Of a stretch of 64,000 nt of DNA, positions 10,984-23,952 are shown in pieces. A model generated the notes under the pieces. It did not search any database and was not told where the DNA came from. It saw only the letters and a program-made list of their open reading frames with translations. Each line of letters begins with the position of its first letter. Position 1 is the first letter of the stretch. A program made the translations under genes and the position numbers. Origin of the DNA: Harmothoe impar (Eukaryota; Annelida; Polychaeta; Phyllodocida; Polynoidae); the NCBI GenBank assembly GCA_947462335.1, contig OX381705.1, positions 44,716,175 to 44,780,174 on the forward strand. Direction: 5' to 3'.

Positions 10984-13500
10984 ATGTATAATACGTCTCT
11001 CATCACTAGGCTGGATTAGCGGTTCTGGGGATGGATTGGGCAAAATGAATGTTTATGTGATTGAAATGACCCAGGCGACCACATAAACGGCCAGCTTTTT
11101 GAGTCTCTGGGCTTTGTTCTCAAATGCAAAATCCTATGTGTTCTAGTGGACCTGTACACTGATGGATGTGTCTCACCAAATCGATCCAAGTTGAAATTCT
11201 ATAACCAGGTGCAATCTATGACCGGGTGCAATCTATGACTGGCTTGGAAGAAAATGGTTTCTTTAGGGCAGATGTAGATAGAAATGGGTTGGAAATCCCC
11301 AGTCTAAAGCCCATCGGGAGTCCCCCCCCCTCCCAGTCAGAAGTACCCCCATGGGATGTCTCCCAACCGACTCTTTGCAGACTCTCCCTGAAATTCTCCC
11401 CCCTTAGTCCCTCCTTGCAGACTCTTCCTGGGCTCACTGTGGACTCTCCACACACCTCTCAGTGGACTCTCTCTCCCTGGACTTTTGCCGATGTACTCTC
11501 CCCGTGTACTCTCCATGGACTCTCCACACACATTCTTAGCGAACTCTCTCCCTGGTCTCCCCTCAGACTCTCTCCATTAACTCTCTGACTCTACAGACTC
11601 CCTGTGTGGACTCTTTTATTGCAGATTCCCCCGATGGGAAGCCCCCTATTGGGAAGTCTCCCAGTCTGAAGCCCCCCTAGCAGAAAGTCCCATCAGTCAG
11701 AAGCCCCCCCCCCCTCCAGTTGGAAGTCCTCAAGTGGGAGGTCCCCCAATGTGATGTCTCCCACAAATTGCAATGGGATGTCCCTCCAGTGGGAAATCCC
11801 CTCAGTAGGAAGTCCTTTAGCAGACATTCCCCGTTGACTCTCAGTTGACTCTCTCTATGGACTCTCTCTTTGACTCTCCCTGAAGACTCTGTGGATTCAT
11901 GGACTCTTTTTGCACTCTCAGTAATAGATCAACAGCTGTACCCAGGGCAGGATGTCTGTATCCAGGACAAAACAACACAAAGGCAGTCTACCCTTACCCA
12001 GCTAGTACGGTTGTGTTGGGTCAATGTTGGCAGTGGTTAGTACCGTCCCAGGCAATAATTTAACAATGTGCCGATGTTGAAATGCCAACATTGGGAAACA
12101 AATGGGAAATCATATGCTGCCGATTTACTTTTGAGCTTATCCAGTCCTGTAAAGATCGAGTTTCGGGTAAGCTTTCAGCAGTTCATTTCCCTGTAACAGC
12201 TGTAACAGCTTTGACCCTATATATATATATGGTCCAGGAGCTATAGGCCATTTTCTGTATGAAGGGTACCAAAAAGTTTGAAGGGCTTTACTGACCCAAA
12301 AAATCATGCCGAATCCAAAAATGAACGTCTTAGTCATCAAAAAGTGCGCAGATTTACTGAAAATTGACGATTTCTAAAAAAAATTTGAAATTTAGCCAAA
12401 AATTCTTTTAAAAATTTAATGATGAAAAGTATAACTTACTTAGATTCACCCAATAACCAATGAAACCAACTCTGTATATGACCCCTGACATGAAACATGT
12501 ATAAAATATGTTTCATTTGGCCTTGACCTACTTATCTAGGTCAAAGGTCACGAAAATGGTTTTCGCCTTATCTCCGCTTCTAGATTGAATATTATTGTGA
12601 TTTAAAGTCCTAAGTGGGTGCTTTGTGCTGGGTTTAGTCCATTAAGGTATGTTTTGCTTCTGTAGGAGTGTGTTATGTAAAGGATAACCCATAAAGACGT
12701 GATGCACTCATGGCCAATCTATCATTGTTATTTTTACATATGGGAATACAATTCACAAATGACCTCACCCTTTTTGGACTATTTTCAGAATCCTCCAATC
12801 CCCTCCCCCCCAACACACACACCTTTTGTTACGTATCAGCAATAACCCCATTAAAAAAAAAAAACTTAGTTTGAAAAAAAACACCCCAGCGAACTAGTAC
12901 AGTCTTACATAGTGTATATTTGATACAGACATGAAACCCATACAATACATTTTGATAAGTGCTAGTCTTGTATAAGTATTTAGGATGCAATTATCAGTCT
13001 TTAAAGATTTCTAAACTCTTCTAGCTGAGCATCAACTATAGTTGATGCCATGGCTGGGCGAACATTTTCTATAGGAATTAGCAGAGCTTCACCCCTAGTG
13101 AAAATTTCTGCAAAAAATGCCTGCTACTACAGCTTGCATTAACAATTTTTGGCTCTCCTTTAAGGGTAAATGAGACATAAACCAGATCTTGAATAAGCAC
13201 CTGACTTGTAAGTGCAGTGGTAATCATGCCGCCAAATCAATAAATGGCAGGACTCTTATCTATATGACGGTTCAATATGAGTCTAATCATTCATAAATGT
13301 AGACACCTAAAGACCTAAGTAGCCTCTAAATTCCCCTATTGAGGACTAGTACTACTGTAAATTCCTGTGTATAAACAGCATCTCACATATAACCAGTACC
13401 CAGACTTTGGGAGAATCCTATAACCCACAGATGGAGTCTGGAAATTACTATTTTTATACTGTCCTATTTGTGTATAACCCTCAGATTCTACACAGAAATT
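10984..13500. other. No gene seen; degenerate repeats
   Basis: 11,290-11,930 is a degenerate low-complexity block built from GGACTCTC and GGAAGTCCC words. 12,330-12,790 is an inverted copy of about 20,590-20,930. 13,355-13,520 resembles a short MITE (TACTGTAAATTCC on the left, GAAATTTAGGGTAG on the right). Confidence 0.5.
12520..12560. promoter_or_regulatory. Repeat-borne nuclear-receptor-like DR1 motif
   Basis: AGGTCAAAGGTCA, a textbook DR1 half-site pair (RXR/HNF4 type), sits next to an inverted TTGACCTA half site. The same arrangement recurs in the inverted copy at about 20,880-20,915. There is no adjacent gene to regulate, so function is speculative. Confidence 0.3.
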
Positions 13501-14143
13501 TAGGGTAGCCTAAGGCACTCTATGAGTTTGAGTTTGAGTTTGATAATTTTTATTGGCAACAAATCCTTTACAAGTAAAGTCTTTCGATGAGAGCCAGTGA
13601 TGAAAAAAGAAAAGGAGACACAGCTCCATCGAGTATCACATCAGTATACCGGTATGTTTAGAAACATGATTCTTAATTAACTAAGTGGTTTCACAGAAAA
13701 GTTGACAAATTAGACCAGACATAAGGAGGACCGTCACATCACACAGATCACATACAGATTGGCTAGACCATGTTCAGGGGATACAACATGGTTCACAACA
13801 TACAACAATGGCAATTCCTAGTGTACACTCCTATCCAGAGTCTCCTAATTTAATTCACAACACATATCTTAAAACTTGGAGTCACATAGACTCACATTGA
13901 TGTTGTCTGACGAGGCATTGACATAGACCCTCTTATAATATTCACTATAAACTTCATAATTTACTAGAATACATCTATAAACTTCTCTGATCACATATTA
14001 AACATTCAATTAATACCCATCAAAACATAATACAGAACCCCGATGAACATTATACATTAGCAATCTATAACCGCGTGCTAATTCCTGATCTTATTGACAA
14101 AGACCTTATAAAACTCCGATCTCTGAATTTCAGAGGACAACTT

Positions 14144-15296
14144 CCCTAGTAGCAAACACACTGTGGCCCCGGACGGGGCCAAACTGTGTTTGCAAATCTG
14201 GCCCGGAGTGGGCTAATCGACGGGCTCACGTCGGTTTAGGGCACTGGGCTTTGGTCTGGCCCCGTGCGGGCTGCCCATGTTGGGCGCAGATCGGGTTTTG
14301 GACGGGAAGCCCAAATTGGGCTCAGATCAGTTTTTGGACGGGCTGCCCACTTTGGGCTCAGATCGGTTTTTGGACGGGCTGAAAGCGGGTTCAGATCGGT
14401 TTTTGGACAGCTAATTTGATAATTATGGGTTTTTAGAATCCATTCAATCATTCCACTATGATTTTTCGTATTTGTTGAACCAGATATCCTAGGTCCTGCT
14501 AATCAACCCAAGGCATAATCATACTTTTCCGACCCAATAATGGAAGTATCAAGCAGGCCTATTATCATCAGGTTTGAGCCACATGCAGCATAAACAAGTG
14601 TCTAGGGTGTACAATAGCCTTCAAGTCCATAGTTCATACCCACATGGAGCATATGAGACTGTGTTAAGAAGATTGTAATACCACATAAATAGTGTCTACA
14701 CTGGATAGCTGCTTGGGGAACCTTCTTCTCTTCATTCAAATATATATAGTCTACCTTATTTCCAAACTGTGAGAGCATCTGTTTATTGTTTTCTATTCTA
14801 CATCACTTTAACATGTTATTGTATCATTGTATAATGTAAATTTCATCTGGCTTTGTTGGAAAACTCTATATATTGTATAGTAGTGACATCTACTGTCATT
14901 CATCAGAACTACTAGACCAGTTGCCCTGTCCAAACCCAACCTCAGCCCTCATCGGCCTGGAGTGGGCTAACGGATGGGCGCCCGTTGGTTTAGGGCACTG
15001 GGCTTTGGTGTGGCCCCAAGTGGGCTGCCCGAATTGGGCTCAGAGCGGGTTTTGGACGGGCTTCCTGTCATCTGCCCCACATGGACCCAAAGCGGGCAGC
15101 CAACTTTGAAACTGATCTGAGCCCAAATCGGGCAGCCCACTTTGAAACTGATCTGAGCCCAAAATGGGCAGCCCGATCGGGGCCACACTTCAGCCCAGCC
15201 ATCTGCCCAACATGAAACCCAGCTCAGTATTGCCCAACTTCAAACAGCCAATCCGAGCTAAAACCAAATTGGCCCCGTGCGGGCTTACTACTAGGG
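14144..15296. mobile_element. 1.15 kb MITE inserted in the LINE (CCCTAGTAG termini)
   Basis: The left end CCCTAGTAGCAAAC and right end TACTACTAGGG are inverted. TT flanks both sides as a 2-bp duplication. Both subterminal regions carry repeated GGGC/GCCC units of about 36-43 bp (GGACGGGCTGCCCA with GATCGGTTTTT), at 14,260-14,410 and again at about 14,930-15,200. The LINE frame is continuous across the inferred empty site. Short ORFs here are products of the tandem repeats. Confidence 0.8.
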
Positions 15297-15598
15297 TTAT
15301 TCCAGTATAGGAAACCGCGATACAATGGACTTTTCCTATACTGGGGACCTTTAGGTCGTTGCACCTTTAACTTAACAAGTATATTCCCTCGCAGCTCCCT
15401 TACCGCTACAATTACATTGTTCTCATGTCTGGAAAATTTATAGATCAAACACAGAAGGTTTTCTCTTCTTCTGACCTCAAGAAATTTACAACCACACCTA
15501 GCATGCAGTGCAATCCTACTGATTGCTCGAGGATCCCTAATTTTAACACAGGCTCTTAGGCATTTGTTCTGAATTACTTGTATTTCACTGACGGCATC

Positions 15599-16698
15599 GG
15601 TGTTATATTTATAGTATACACCCATGCATGCAGCTCTTCCCGTGGGAGTGCAGCCTCTGGACAGTGGCTCCTCCCCCTACCTGGGGACTGCACACCCACT
15701 GACCACTCTGACATATTTATGGTACCAGCCTCCAGACAAACCCCACCCCCAGGTTGTATCCTACATCCTGTGGATATAGGGTCTAGGGTTGGTCACCTGT
15801 AGGCAGAGCCTCCTGTACCAGCATAGAGGACACAATAAACCTACAATAGCAACACTGAGCTTGGAGTCTCCTGGATCCTTATTCTACACTCTACCATCTA
15901 GCTATACCCCTACACTATAATATACTACACTACACAACTATAGACTTGTATCCCCATATCAGAACACTGGTGCAGAACCGGGCTCCTTCCCTGTACTACC
16001 TGCAGAGGGGAGACTCCTCCTATATACCACATGCCTCCAAAGAAGCCAGTACAGGAGTACAACTTTAGGAGGACTATGTACACAGTTACAAAGGGTTGCT
16101 CAGGGGGCTCAACGTCTGCAGGACATAGGCAGACAGAGACAGGCTTTACCTCACCAAGTTCCTGTTCCACCAGCCAGGAGGAAACTTAATATGGATCCTC
16201 AGCCTCAGCCTCAGCCTCAGCCTCAGCCTCAGCCTGGCCCTCAACCACAGCCTGGCCCTCAACCACAGCCTGGCCCCCAGCCTGGCCCCAGCCTGGCCCC
16301 AGCCAAACCCCAGCCTGGCCCCCAGCCAAACCCATGGGATGCTGCACACTTCATGATGGAGGAAATTAGGAACCTTCGAATGGAAAACAGACTGTTTTTA
16401 AGGGACCACCGCTACTGAATGGAAATGCTGGCTGATGACTTACAGCACCTACACCATGAGCAGGCAAGGGGATCAGACAGTACCCATGCTCAGGACACGG
16501 AGGCCAATAAGCTACTCAACCCCCCACCTAAGCCCTTTGCCAGACCTACTGCCCTCAGGTCTACACAGCGATGGATGAGTATCTTCGCTATGCCTCTTAC
16601 ATTACGGCTGATCCCATGAGACAGTTCACAGGTCTGGAGGGGTATCTACAATAGGAGGCCTTGGCCACCTATACTACCTACAAGGTGAACCAACATCA
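15599..16698 (+). mobile_element. 1.1 kb insertion in the LINE with LTR-retroelement-like features
   Basis: GCATC flanks both ends (15,594-15,598 and 16,699-16,703), a 5-bp duplication; the LINE frame is continuous without the insert. A possible LTR at 15,601-15,966 starts TGTTATATTT, contains TATTTATGG and AATAAA, and ends CAGAACA, followed by a primer-binding-site-like TGGTGCAGAACCGGGC. Downstream is a gag-like reading frame with a Pro-Gln repeat and the segment AAHFMMEEIRNLRMENRLF, interrupted by stops. A second LTR is not visible, so the element is internally deleted or of another class. Confidence 0.55.
16191..16619 (+). pseudogene. Gag-like remnant with Pro-Gln/Pro-Gly repeat
   Basis: A (CAGCCT)n-type microsatellite encodes a PQPQPQ tract, then a PGPQPQ region, then WDAAHFMMEEIRNLRMEN and a stop at 16,416-16,418. 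The next frame reads MEMLADDLQHLHHEQARG, and another gives DEYLRYASYITADPMRQF. The frames are broken. The composition resembles the N-terminal part of a retroelement capsid polyprotein, but the assignment is weak. Confidence 0.35.
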
Positions 16699-17550
16699 GC
16701 ATCCTTACTGCCATCCAGGAGATAATCCCCGTAGTCAAAATTGCCAAGTACCATCTGCTTAAAGAGTAGGACCGCTAGTTCTTCGTCAATGAATTTACAG
16801 ATTCTTCTCAAATTATGCAATTTTTTAATATGCACGTGGAGATAACCCTATTACACTGATCCTTAGAACATAAGGTACTATCAATCAATACTCCCAGATA
16901 GTTGAAAGATTTTACAACTTTTAGCTGGACTCCCTTTAACCATAGAGGATAGTCAGTCCACCTTGTCTTATCGCGTTCACCATGACACCACAGTATCTTT
17001 GTTTTGTCTGCATTTATAGTTAACATATAATTATCGCACCAAATACTTATTCTTGCCAGATCAGCCTGCAATTCACTCCTAGCTATTTCCGGGTCCTTAT
17101 TGGACACAATAACAGCAATATCATCTGTATACATGTAATATCGACCATTTCTAATGCATTTCGCCATGCTATTTATATAGATAATAAATAATAAAGGGCC
17201 GAGGACAGACCCCTGAGGCACGCCGCACCCAATACTGCGTACCCCAGAGGTCTCACCAGCTACAACAGTTACCTGGTCCCTGCCACTTAAGTAGGACTCA
17301 AACCATGCTAAGGTATCACTATTACACCCAATTTTGTGCAATTCAGCTAACAAGAGCGAGAGATTGACTGTGTCGAACGCCTTCCTTAGATCAAGGAAGA
17401 CAATCGACACAGCCTCCTCCCTATTACCACATTCATACAAGTCTTGAGTCAACCCAAAGATGGCATCAGTTGTACCCCTGTTAGGCATAAATCCGAGACC
17501 CGTGACAACGGCCATTCAGCTAGATAAGATAAATTCCCCCACTAATTGGT

Positions 17551-18072
17551 CGTTTCATTTCCTCTTTATCCATGCTCAATGTTGTTGTTTTTATTCATAA
17601 AGATATCTGGACCTGAATGTCACATAGCTTCTGACACCCCCCCCATCTCCATGTCACTCTTCATCACTAAAAAAATGAAAGACCCCCCCCCTACCCTCCC
17701 ATTTTTTACCAGGTGATGTCATTTGTGAATGTTCCCTATGCTATTATCATAACTAAACTGAACATTAACCTTCGTTATGTGGGGATGTAAAGTACCTGGA
17801 GAAAGACAGCTCTTCATGTTGAATGCTATGGGTCTGGATATTTTACCATTACTTCATAGCCTGCTATGCTCCTTAATTAGTTTACCCCTATCTCGGTTAA
17901 GTTCTGAAGCTTAATGTAGCATTTGTCAGGTACCACCTAGATACCCTTAGCTAACATTACATCACTACAGACTCTCTACATATATTTCCAATAACGCTAC
18001 TGGGGTGGGGACCATTGCCTTCAGTACCACTACCCAAAAGGTGGCAGGGCAGGGTTGGCTTTATAGTCACAT
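17551..18072. other. No gene seen
   Basis: Non-coding sequence upstream of the LINE truncation point, with C-rich runs at about 17,637-17,700. Confidence 0.4.
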
Positions 18073-18180
18073 CCCATTGGGCATAAAATGCAGTTCAACG
18101 TTGAATCAACATTGAATCAACATTGAATCAACATTGGCAACCACATCTCAATGTTGTTTCAATGTTTTGTGCCCACTGGG
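18073..18180. mobile_element. 108-bp fold-back MITE (CCCATTGGGCA termini)
   Basis: Ends CCCATTGGGCA and TGCCCACTGGG are inverted. AT flanks both sides. The interior has three copies of TTGAATCAACA. A related copy lies at 23,953-24,060. Confidence 0.75.
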
Positions 18181-19522
18181 ATAGTGTCTTATGTTGTCAG
18201 GTAACCTCAGGTATGATCTACAAACTATGAGTAGGTAGGGCAAGCACAGGCCCTATTCCTGGGTCTGTATGTGTCTCAGTGCTAAACAACCCGAATTGAA
18301 TAAGTCATTACTCAGCAATGAGACATCTTACAACATCAAATGACATATCAAAGGATAGAGGAAGATTGCCTCTTTTCCTTTCAGAACCATCTGCAGCTGC
18401 CAGATCAATAGGTACTGAGATATTATTTGGTACAATTAATACAACTGTAGTGCAGACAGGTAGATTGGAATGGTTTCTAAAGGGGAGGCACTGGTGATGC
18501 CTTCACAGAAAAGGGGATCAATCATGAGAATTTTCATTTGTATTAGTGGGACCTTATACATGTGGACTCTCCTGGCAGAGCAGATTTTGTAGGTATCTTA
18601 TTCTACTTTGTGCCACAACAATAACTATATAAAACCAAGCCTGATTAAGTTATATCACTTTTGCAGGTAATTCATATGGTCAGGTACCCCCTGAAACCAC
18701 CCAAAACCCCCGCCAGTAGATAGATTCTCCCTACATTTTATATTCAGAAAATCATAGAAAATATAGTCTATCAATGATAGGTGCATAATGTTTGCAGTTC
18801 TGGATTCTTCTTGATCACCTTAACATACTGTAGGATGCCTGATGTTATATTACAATTTCCTGACAGTCCGTTGGCCTACCTACTATGAGGCCCAGATACC
18901 TCCTAGATACCAGTAGGTAGTCTCTGATTCATCCTAGATATATAAATTCTCAGATACTCCTTAGGTACTTTCAATTTCAGCCTGATACCTCTTATATCCA
19001 TGGATGTATATTCAAGCTACCTCAGATATCCCAGATATTCTCCAGACAGGAGGATTTGCTGAAGCTGACAAAGGACAGGCTAATTGATAAAACTCCGAGG
19101 GGGAATTTACAACATATGTCAGTCTCGCAGAGGGGAGCACACTGAAATATACGGGGCCACTTCCAGGGTTATATGTGAACTAGTTTAATGAAATCCCCTC
19201 CCAGCATGAGGGCTTGCACAAACCTAACACTCAGATTATAGGGCCTGATACCTTCTAAACACTGCCAGGTAAAGCCCTGAAGCCTTGATCTCCTAGATCT
19301 CCTAGATACTGTCAGGAAACCTGTGAGATTCTGTCAAACATTCAGAAACCATTGTGGATGGCACTTTAAAGTGAAACCCTGCATTGTCATAGGTTTACAG
19401 TACCATTTATGAAAATGAGTCATAGTAAACCCATGAAATAAACCCTTGTGAGGTCACATGATCACCCTTAGGCTGTTATGAACATCTCGTGCAGAGAGAC
19501 CAAGGGATATTTCATGGGGTTA
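18181..19522. other. No gene seen
   Basis: No ORF of note. Around 18,880-19,060 there are repeated AGATACCTC/CAGATA words, a degenerate low-order repeat. Confidence 0.4.
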
Positions 19523-20227
19523 GGGAGGGTTCATTATTTATGGCAGGGGGGGGTGAGCAATTTTTTAGGGGTATTCAAATTACCCTATTCTTAGGGGGGG
19601 GCCTTTTTTTTTAGGGGTATTCCTAAAAATGTCGCGAATTTAGTACGTTGAAATGTCGCGAATTTTGGTAACAGCCTGTGTTATATTTTACCAAATTATG
19701 TCAATATTTTCAAAATTTTCAAAAATTGTCCTCAAACTCCCAGCAAATTTCTCACTGCACTTTTGACACTCAGCCCACCGTTTTGTCAGTCTTCAAAAAA
19801 GTGCCGGCCTCATGTAAGCACTGAGGGTATGGGAGCTTCTAATTTATAAGCACTGGGGCCCTTAAACTCAACGGTATGTAAGTCGAGTGTCTGAGGTTAG
19901 ACTTTTATCGCTCACCAGCGAGTATCATAAGCCGTTTACACTGAAACACCTTACAAATGGATGTATTTGTTGCAAGGTAGTAAATTGTAGGTAAAAAAGT
20001 GCCCATGATTAAATGCATACAATTACACACATGTAGTAGACACCACTATCGTTTTTGTAATAAAGTTGAAAACGATCCAGGGTGAGGGGGGGGGGCGCTT
20101 TTTTTTTTACCTATTCCGAGGGGGGGACCTTTTTTTTTCAACCTATTCCGAGGGGGGGGCAATTATTTTTGACGTATTCAATTTGCCAAACGCTCATCCC
20201 CCCCTGCCATAAATAATGAACCCTCCC
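19523..20227. mobile_element. 705-bp Harbinger-type MITE (GGGAGGGTTCATTATTTATG termini)
   Basis: The 20-plus-bp termini are inverted (GGGAGGGTTC... and ...GAACCCTCCC), flanked by TTA at 19,520-19,522 and 20,228-20,230. Internal poly-G/T blocks follow TATTCCGAGGGGG and TAGGGGTATTC words near each end. The copy at 56,217-59,665 is the same family in the opposite orientation and is interrupted by an LTR element. Confidence 0.85.
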
Positions 20228-23200
20228 TTATTATGAATTGCATCCCCATAGGTTTAACATAGAGATGGTCATTTCTACCATGAATTAAAACATTTCTCAG
20301 ATATCGTCTGCTTGTGACAGGAGGTATCCAATCATGGAACTCCTTAAGGCCTTTGTTACCATCACCTTTTTGCATTGACTGGCAGAGTGAATGCACATAT
20401 ACCAGTATGCTGCATCATCATCAATGTAGGCCTATTATAATGAATACTTGGGGTTAACCTTAGCCCAGGGCATAATGTCTGTTCTTATCTGAAATCCTAT
20501 CAATGAAACTGTAAGATTCCATGTTCATTTAAATAATGGTGGAGGGCTAAGACACAGGACTTCACACCTTCCAAGGTTATATTATATACCCTACCAAAAA
20601 CGGGGGATTCTAAAGATAATCCAAAAAAGGTGAGGTCATTTGTGAATTGTATTCCCATATGTAAAAATAACAATGATAGAGTGGCCATGCGTGCACCAGC
20701 CCATCTGGCGAGGTTATTTTTACAGGACTCAAGTCTTTGTGGGTTATCCTTTACATAAGACACTCCGACAGAAGCAAAACATACCTTAATGGACTAGACC
20801 CAGCACAAAGCACCCATTTAGGACTTTAAATCGCAATAATATTCCATCTAGAAGCGGAAATATGGCGAAAACCATTTTCGTGACCTTTGACCTAGATAAG
20901 TAGGTCAAGGTCAAATGAAACAAATTTTAATCAGATCAGTCAATACTGACCAACCCACCTTTCATCATTTTATCTCAAGGAATGATAGGTTTATCAGGGT
21001 TTGTCATTTTGACCAACCTTGTAAGTCAACATGACTAACCCTAGATATTCAACATGACTAATGCTAGTTAGTCAAAATACCTAGTTGGTCATATTTTGTT
21101 TGGAACTAAGGATGCAACTGTATAATCTGTGAAAATATTACTCAGACCTGGCAGTCTCCTGAAAAGCACATCAAATTCGCATAGGCATACCTTTACATTT
21201 TTGTACAACCCATGAGCGAAGTTACTCTAGGATTGTTGCAAAGCAGCATTTGTAGAAGTGTGGATATGCATATTTCACTTAACACAGAACAGGTGTTCAT
21301 GTACCTAGAACAATATCCTTTAGAGGTTTATAGATTTATATGCCATATTTATGGTATATTTCTGTTAACTCTATCTTGTAACTTTGAATTGTAATATCTG
21401 AAAATGAATGAATTTGTGCATTAGACACTTAAGTCATTCCTGAATACCAGTTGTTCCGTTTGACTAATGCATGCGTCCTTTACAACATAAACTACCAATG
21501 CCCCTATGACCAACTTGGGTAAGGTACTACTGACTAACGAAGTAGACCTGCAGAATATCGGTGTAGGCAATAGAGATGTTAGGTATTATTCCTAGTTTCT
21601 CGATTGCGGATTGCCCCAGAAGAAGCTATTTATGCATGTGTGCATATGAGGACATCCTAGCATCTGTGGCCAGCGCTCGCTTGTAGCGTACATCAAAATA
21701 TTTTTTATCAGTTTACATCACAATACATATTACTTGATATACATTTTACATAGCGATGTGGTTTAGCAAAAACTGTCATGTCCTCTTTTCTGTATGAAAT
21801 TGTGTGCGGGTAAATACATTGTTAACTAAACCTGACATGTTCGAATATCATTTATATCATATTTTAATATTCCTTCAGAGTAATGCAATAAACTTTCTTT
21901 TGAAACAATATACCTACATCTTTACATGCCCAGCCCACCCCCTGTTTGTACCTTACGTTAACATTAATCAATGTGTACATGACATGCGCATGACTTCTGT
22001 TCGCCTCTAGCTATTTCACCAATCGCTCAGAGACCGAGAATATAGCTGTATTTATGGACAGTGAGTTATTATATTGCATGGAGTACCCCACAGCAGCAGC
22101 AGCAGCTGGGGTAGTATAGGGGCAAAATCACTGGGTTCACTGAGAACCAGAGTAGTGGCAGTCTTGTTCTAGCCAGCCCAAAGCAGCCCAGTTATACGCT
22201 CTGGACATTTATCATCATTTGCTGCTCACCACATAGGTTGTGCACTTTTGGATGTGAACCCAACTACAACCAACCTTTTCTCTATATCAGAGAGGTAATG
22301 CAGCAATATACGGCAGTATAAGTTGTGGCTGAAATCCATACAACATAAACTGTGATATAGGATTTGCTGTTGGTGTGATGGCAATCTGCTCCCAGACTAT
22401 CCTCATGTAGGATATAGACGCTGGCCGATACCGGTGGAGTGGCAGCATCCACACCAGTGTCTACTTACTGAGCAGTCGACACTTAAACACACTGGGAGAC
22501 GGGAGCAGACGGCACTTACCGCGGACAGTGGAGATTGGGGAGATACCACAAGTACCCAAGAGAAGGAACGAGGTAATTAAAGCAGAATACCGTGGGTTAT
22601 TTGATTATAGTAACATTATACATTGTAATGTGTTCCAGGGACAATACAAATCTGTACATGGACAGCTTGAAAGGTAGGAGAAGTGATCGTAAAACTACAG
22701 AGAAACACAAATAGGAAATAACAGACAAATATAGAGGGAAGACTTTACAGCAATACCTTGCAGATTAGAAGATGTAAAATACATTATTCGTTGTATAGAT
22801 ATGTAACATAGGAGATACAGTGGACAACGGAACAAATACAATATACATATAAATGTTAATAGATGTTGTTTTCTTTCATATAGCATACATTTCCACGCAC
22901 CTGAACCACTACTCTATTATAGCTTATCATCTGCATGTATCGTTCGCAATGTAGTGTAGGGGTAGTATCTCACTAAGCACCACATATTGGGTTATCTATT
23001 CTGTGTGAAGAGTGCGTGGATCTGCAGATTGTTTGCCTAACAGTGTAGCCACATGTCTAAGGCAATCTAAAAATACCATACGTGTATAATGGAACCATGT
23101 ATATACATGTACTGATAACACGAATATACAGTTGTTCATTATTTTTTACAAAAATATCGACATCCTATTAGGGTGAATCCGTGTTCACAAGACTTCTATA

Positions 23201-23952
23201 GCTTTGATCCCAAAGGATGTATAGTGTAGGAATTAATATAGAATAATCATGTATGCTACATGACCTGTATTGGGGGTTTAGTGCACCCTGCCCAAAGTCC
23301 GTTTTCGCAGATCATGCCATAGAAATAGGTCTACATTCCATAGACTGGAGTGGACTAGTTCTGTTCTGGAAGTTTCCCCTCCGGGGTAGAGTATGATGCA
23401 GACAATACACAGCTTCATGTTATGTGTCACATTGGTGGCACTTCTGTTGTGACACATTCATATCCTGATTATCCTGTTTATCTAAAGCTGCAAAGTCCAG
23501 GAAAACAATAGCAACAATCAGTCTAAGTGCGTCTAAAACAAATACATTTCATAAACTCTATGCTGGGGCAGAAGGGGAGTATTTATCAAAATTAGTACAT
23601 GTTCCTTCATTTAATTTAGTGTGTATGATATGTCCTCCCGCTGCCAAATCCTTTTTAATGAAGAAGATTTTTCTTTTCTTTTTCTGTTCTATTGACGGGG
23701 TGAAGCTTTAATTGATATTCCGTGATATTTGGTTATGCATCTTTTTATATATCCCCAATGTTATCTTCCTCCCACATTGTAACTTTGTGTATGCATCTTA
23801 ATAATATCGAATCCAAATTAATATTTTAATTTCCTCTTCAAAGAAAGGCCCATGTAGGATAAAAACATTCAATTTCGATTCTCAAACTTATAGCGTTTTT
23901 CCGGCGGCAGTTATAATCACTAATTATATCATGTACATGTGTGTAATTATAT
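20228..23952. other. No supported gene
   Basis: 20,590-20,930 is the inverted partner of 12,330-12,790. The 20,178-20,396 minus ORF contains FHDWIPPVTSRRYLRNVLI, which looks protein-like but is not recognised, and half of it lies in the MITE. 22,020-22,575 has a few splice-donor-like sites (GAG|GTAATT at about 22,571) and a short CAG run, which could be non-coding exon sequence; unsupported. Confidence 0.35.

Larger units (their letters stand above)
13526..17550 (-). pseudogene. 5'-truncated non-LTR retrotransposon (CR1/Jockey-type LINE), split by two insertions
   Basis: The minus-strand pieces are 17,550-16,704, 15,598-15,297 and 14,143-13,526. The reverse transcriptase has block A (FLDLRKAFDTVN), block B (GCGVPQGSVLGPLLF) and block C, with YTDD in place of the usual YADD. 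The post-RT region follows (VSEIQVIQNKCLRACVKIRD, then FLEVRRRENLLCLIYKF), ending SSEIQRSEFYKVFVNKIRN and a stop. The 3' tail has AATAAA and then repeats of CAAACT, typical of LINE 3' ends. The N-terminal endonuclease is missing. Removing the two later insertions leaves continuous reading (WNKLSSEIQ; LLDGSKDAVSEIQ). A stop lies just before MAVVTGLGF and a frame break near 16,805, so this copy is dead. Confidence 0.88.

Noticed and set aside
11216..11588. ORFs in the CT-rich block
   Set aside because: Arise from degenerate GGACTCTC repeats.
20178..20763. Minus-strand ORFs with protein-like segments (FHDWIPP...)
   Set aside because: Not recognised, partly inside a MITE, and the second ORF lies in a dispersed repeat shared with 12.3-12.8 kb.
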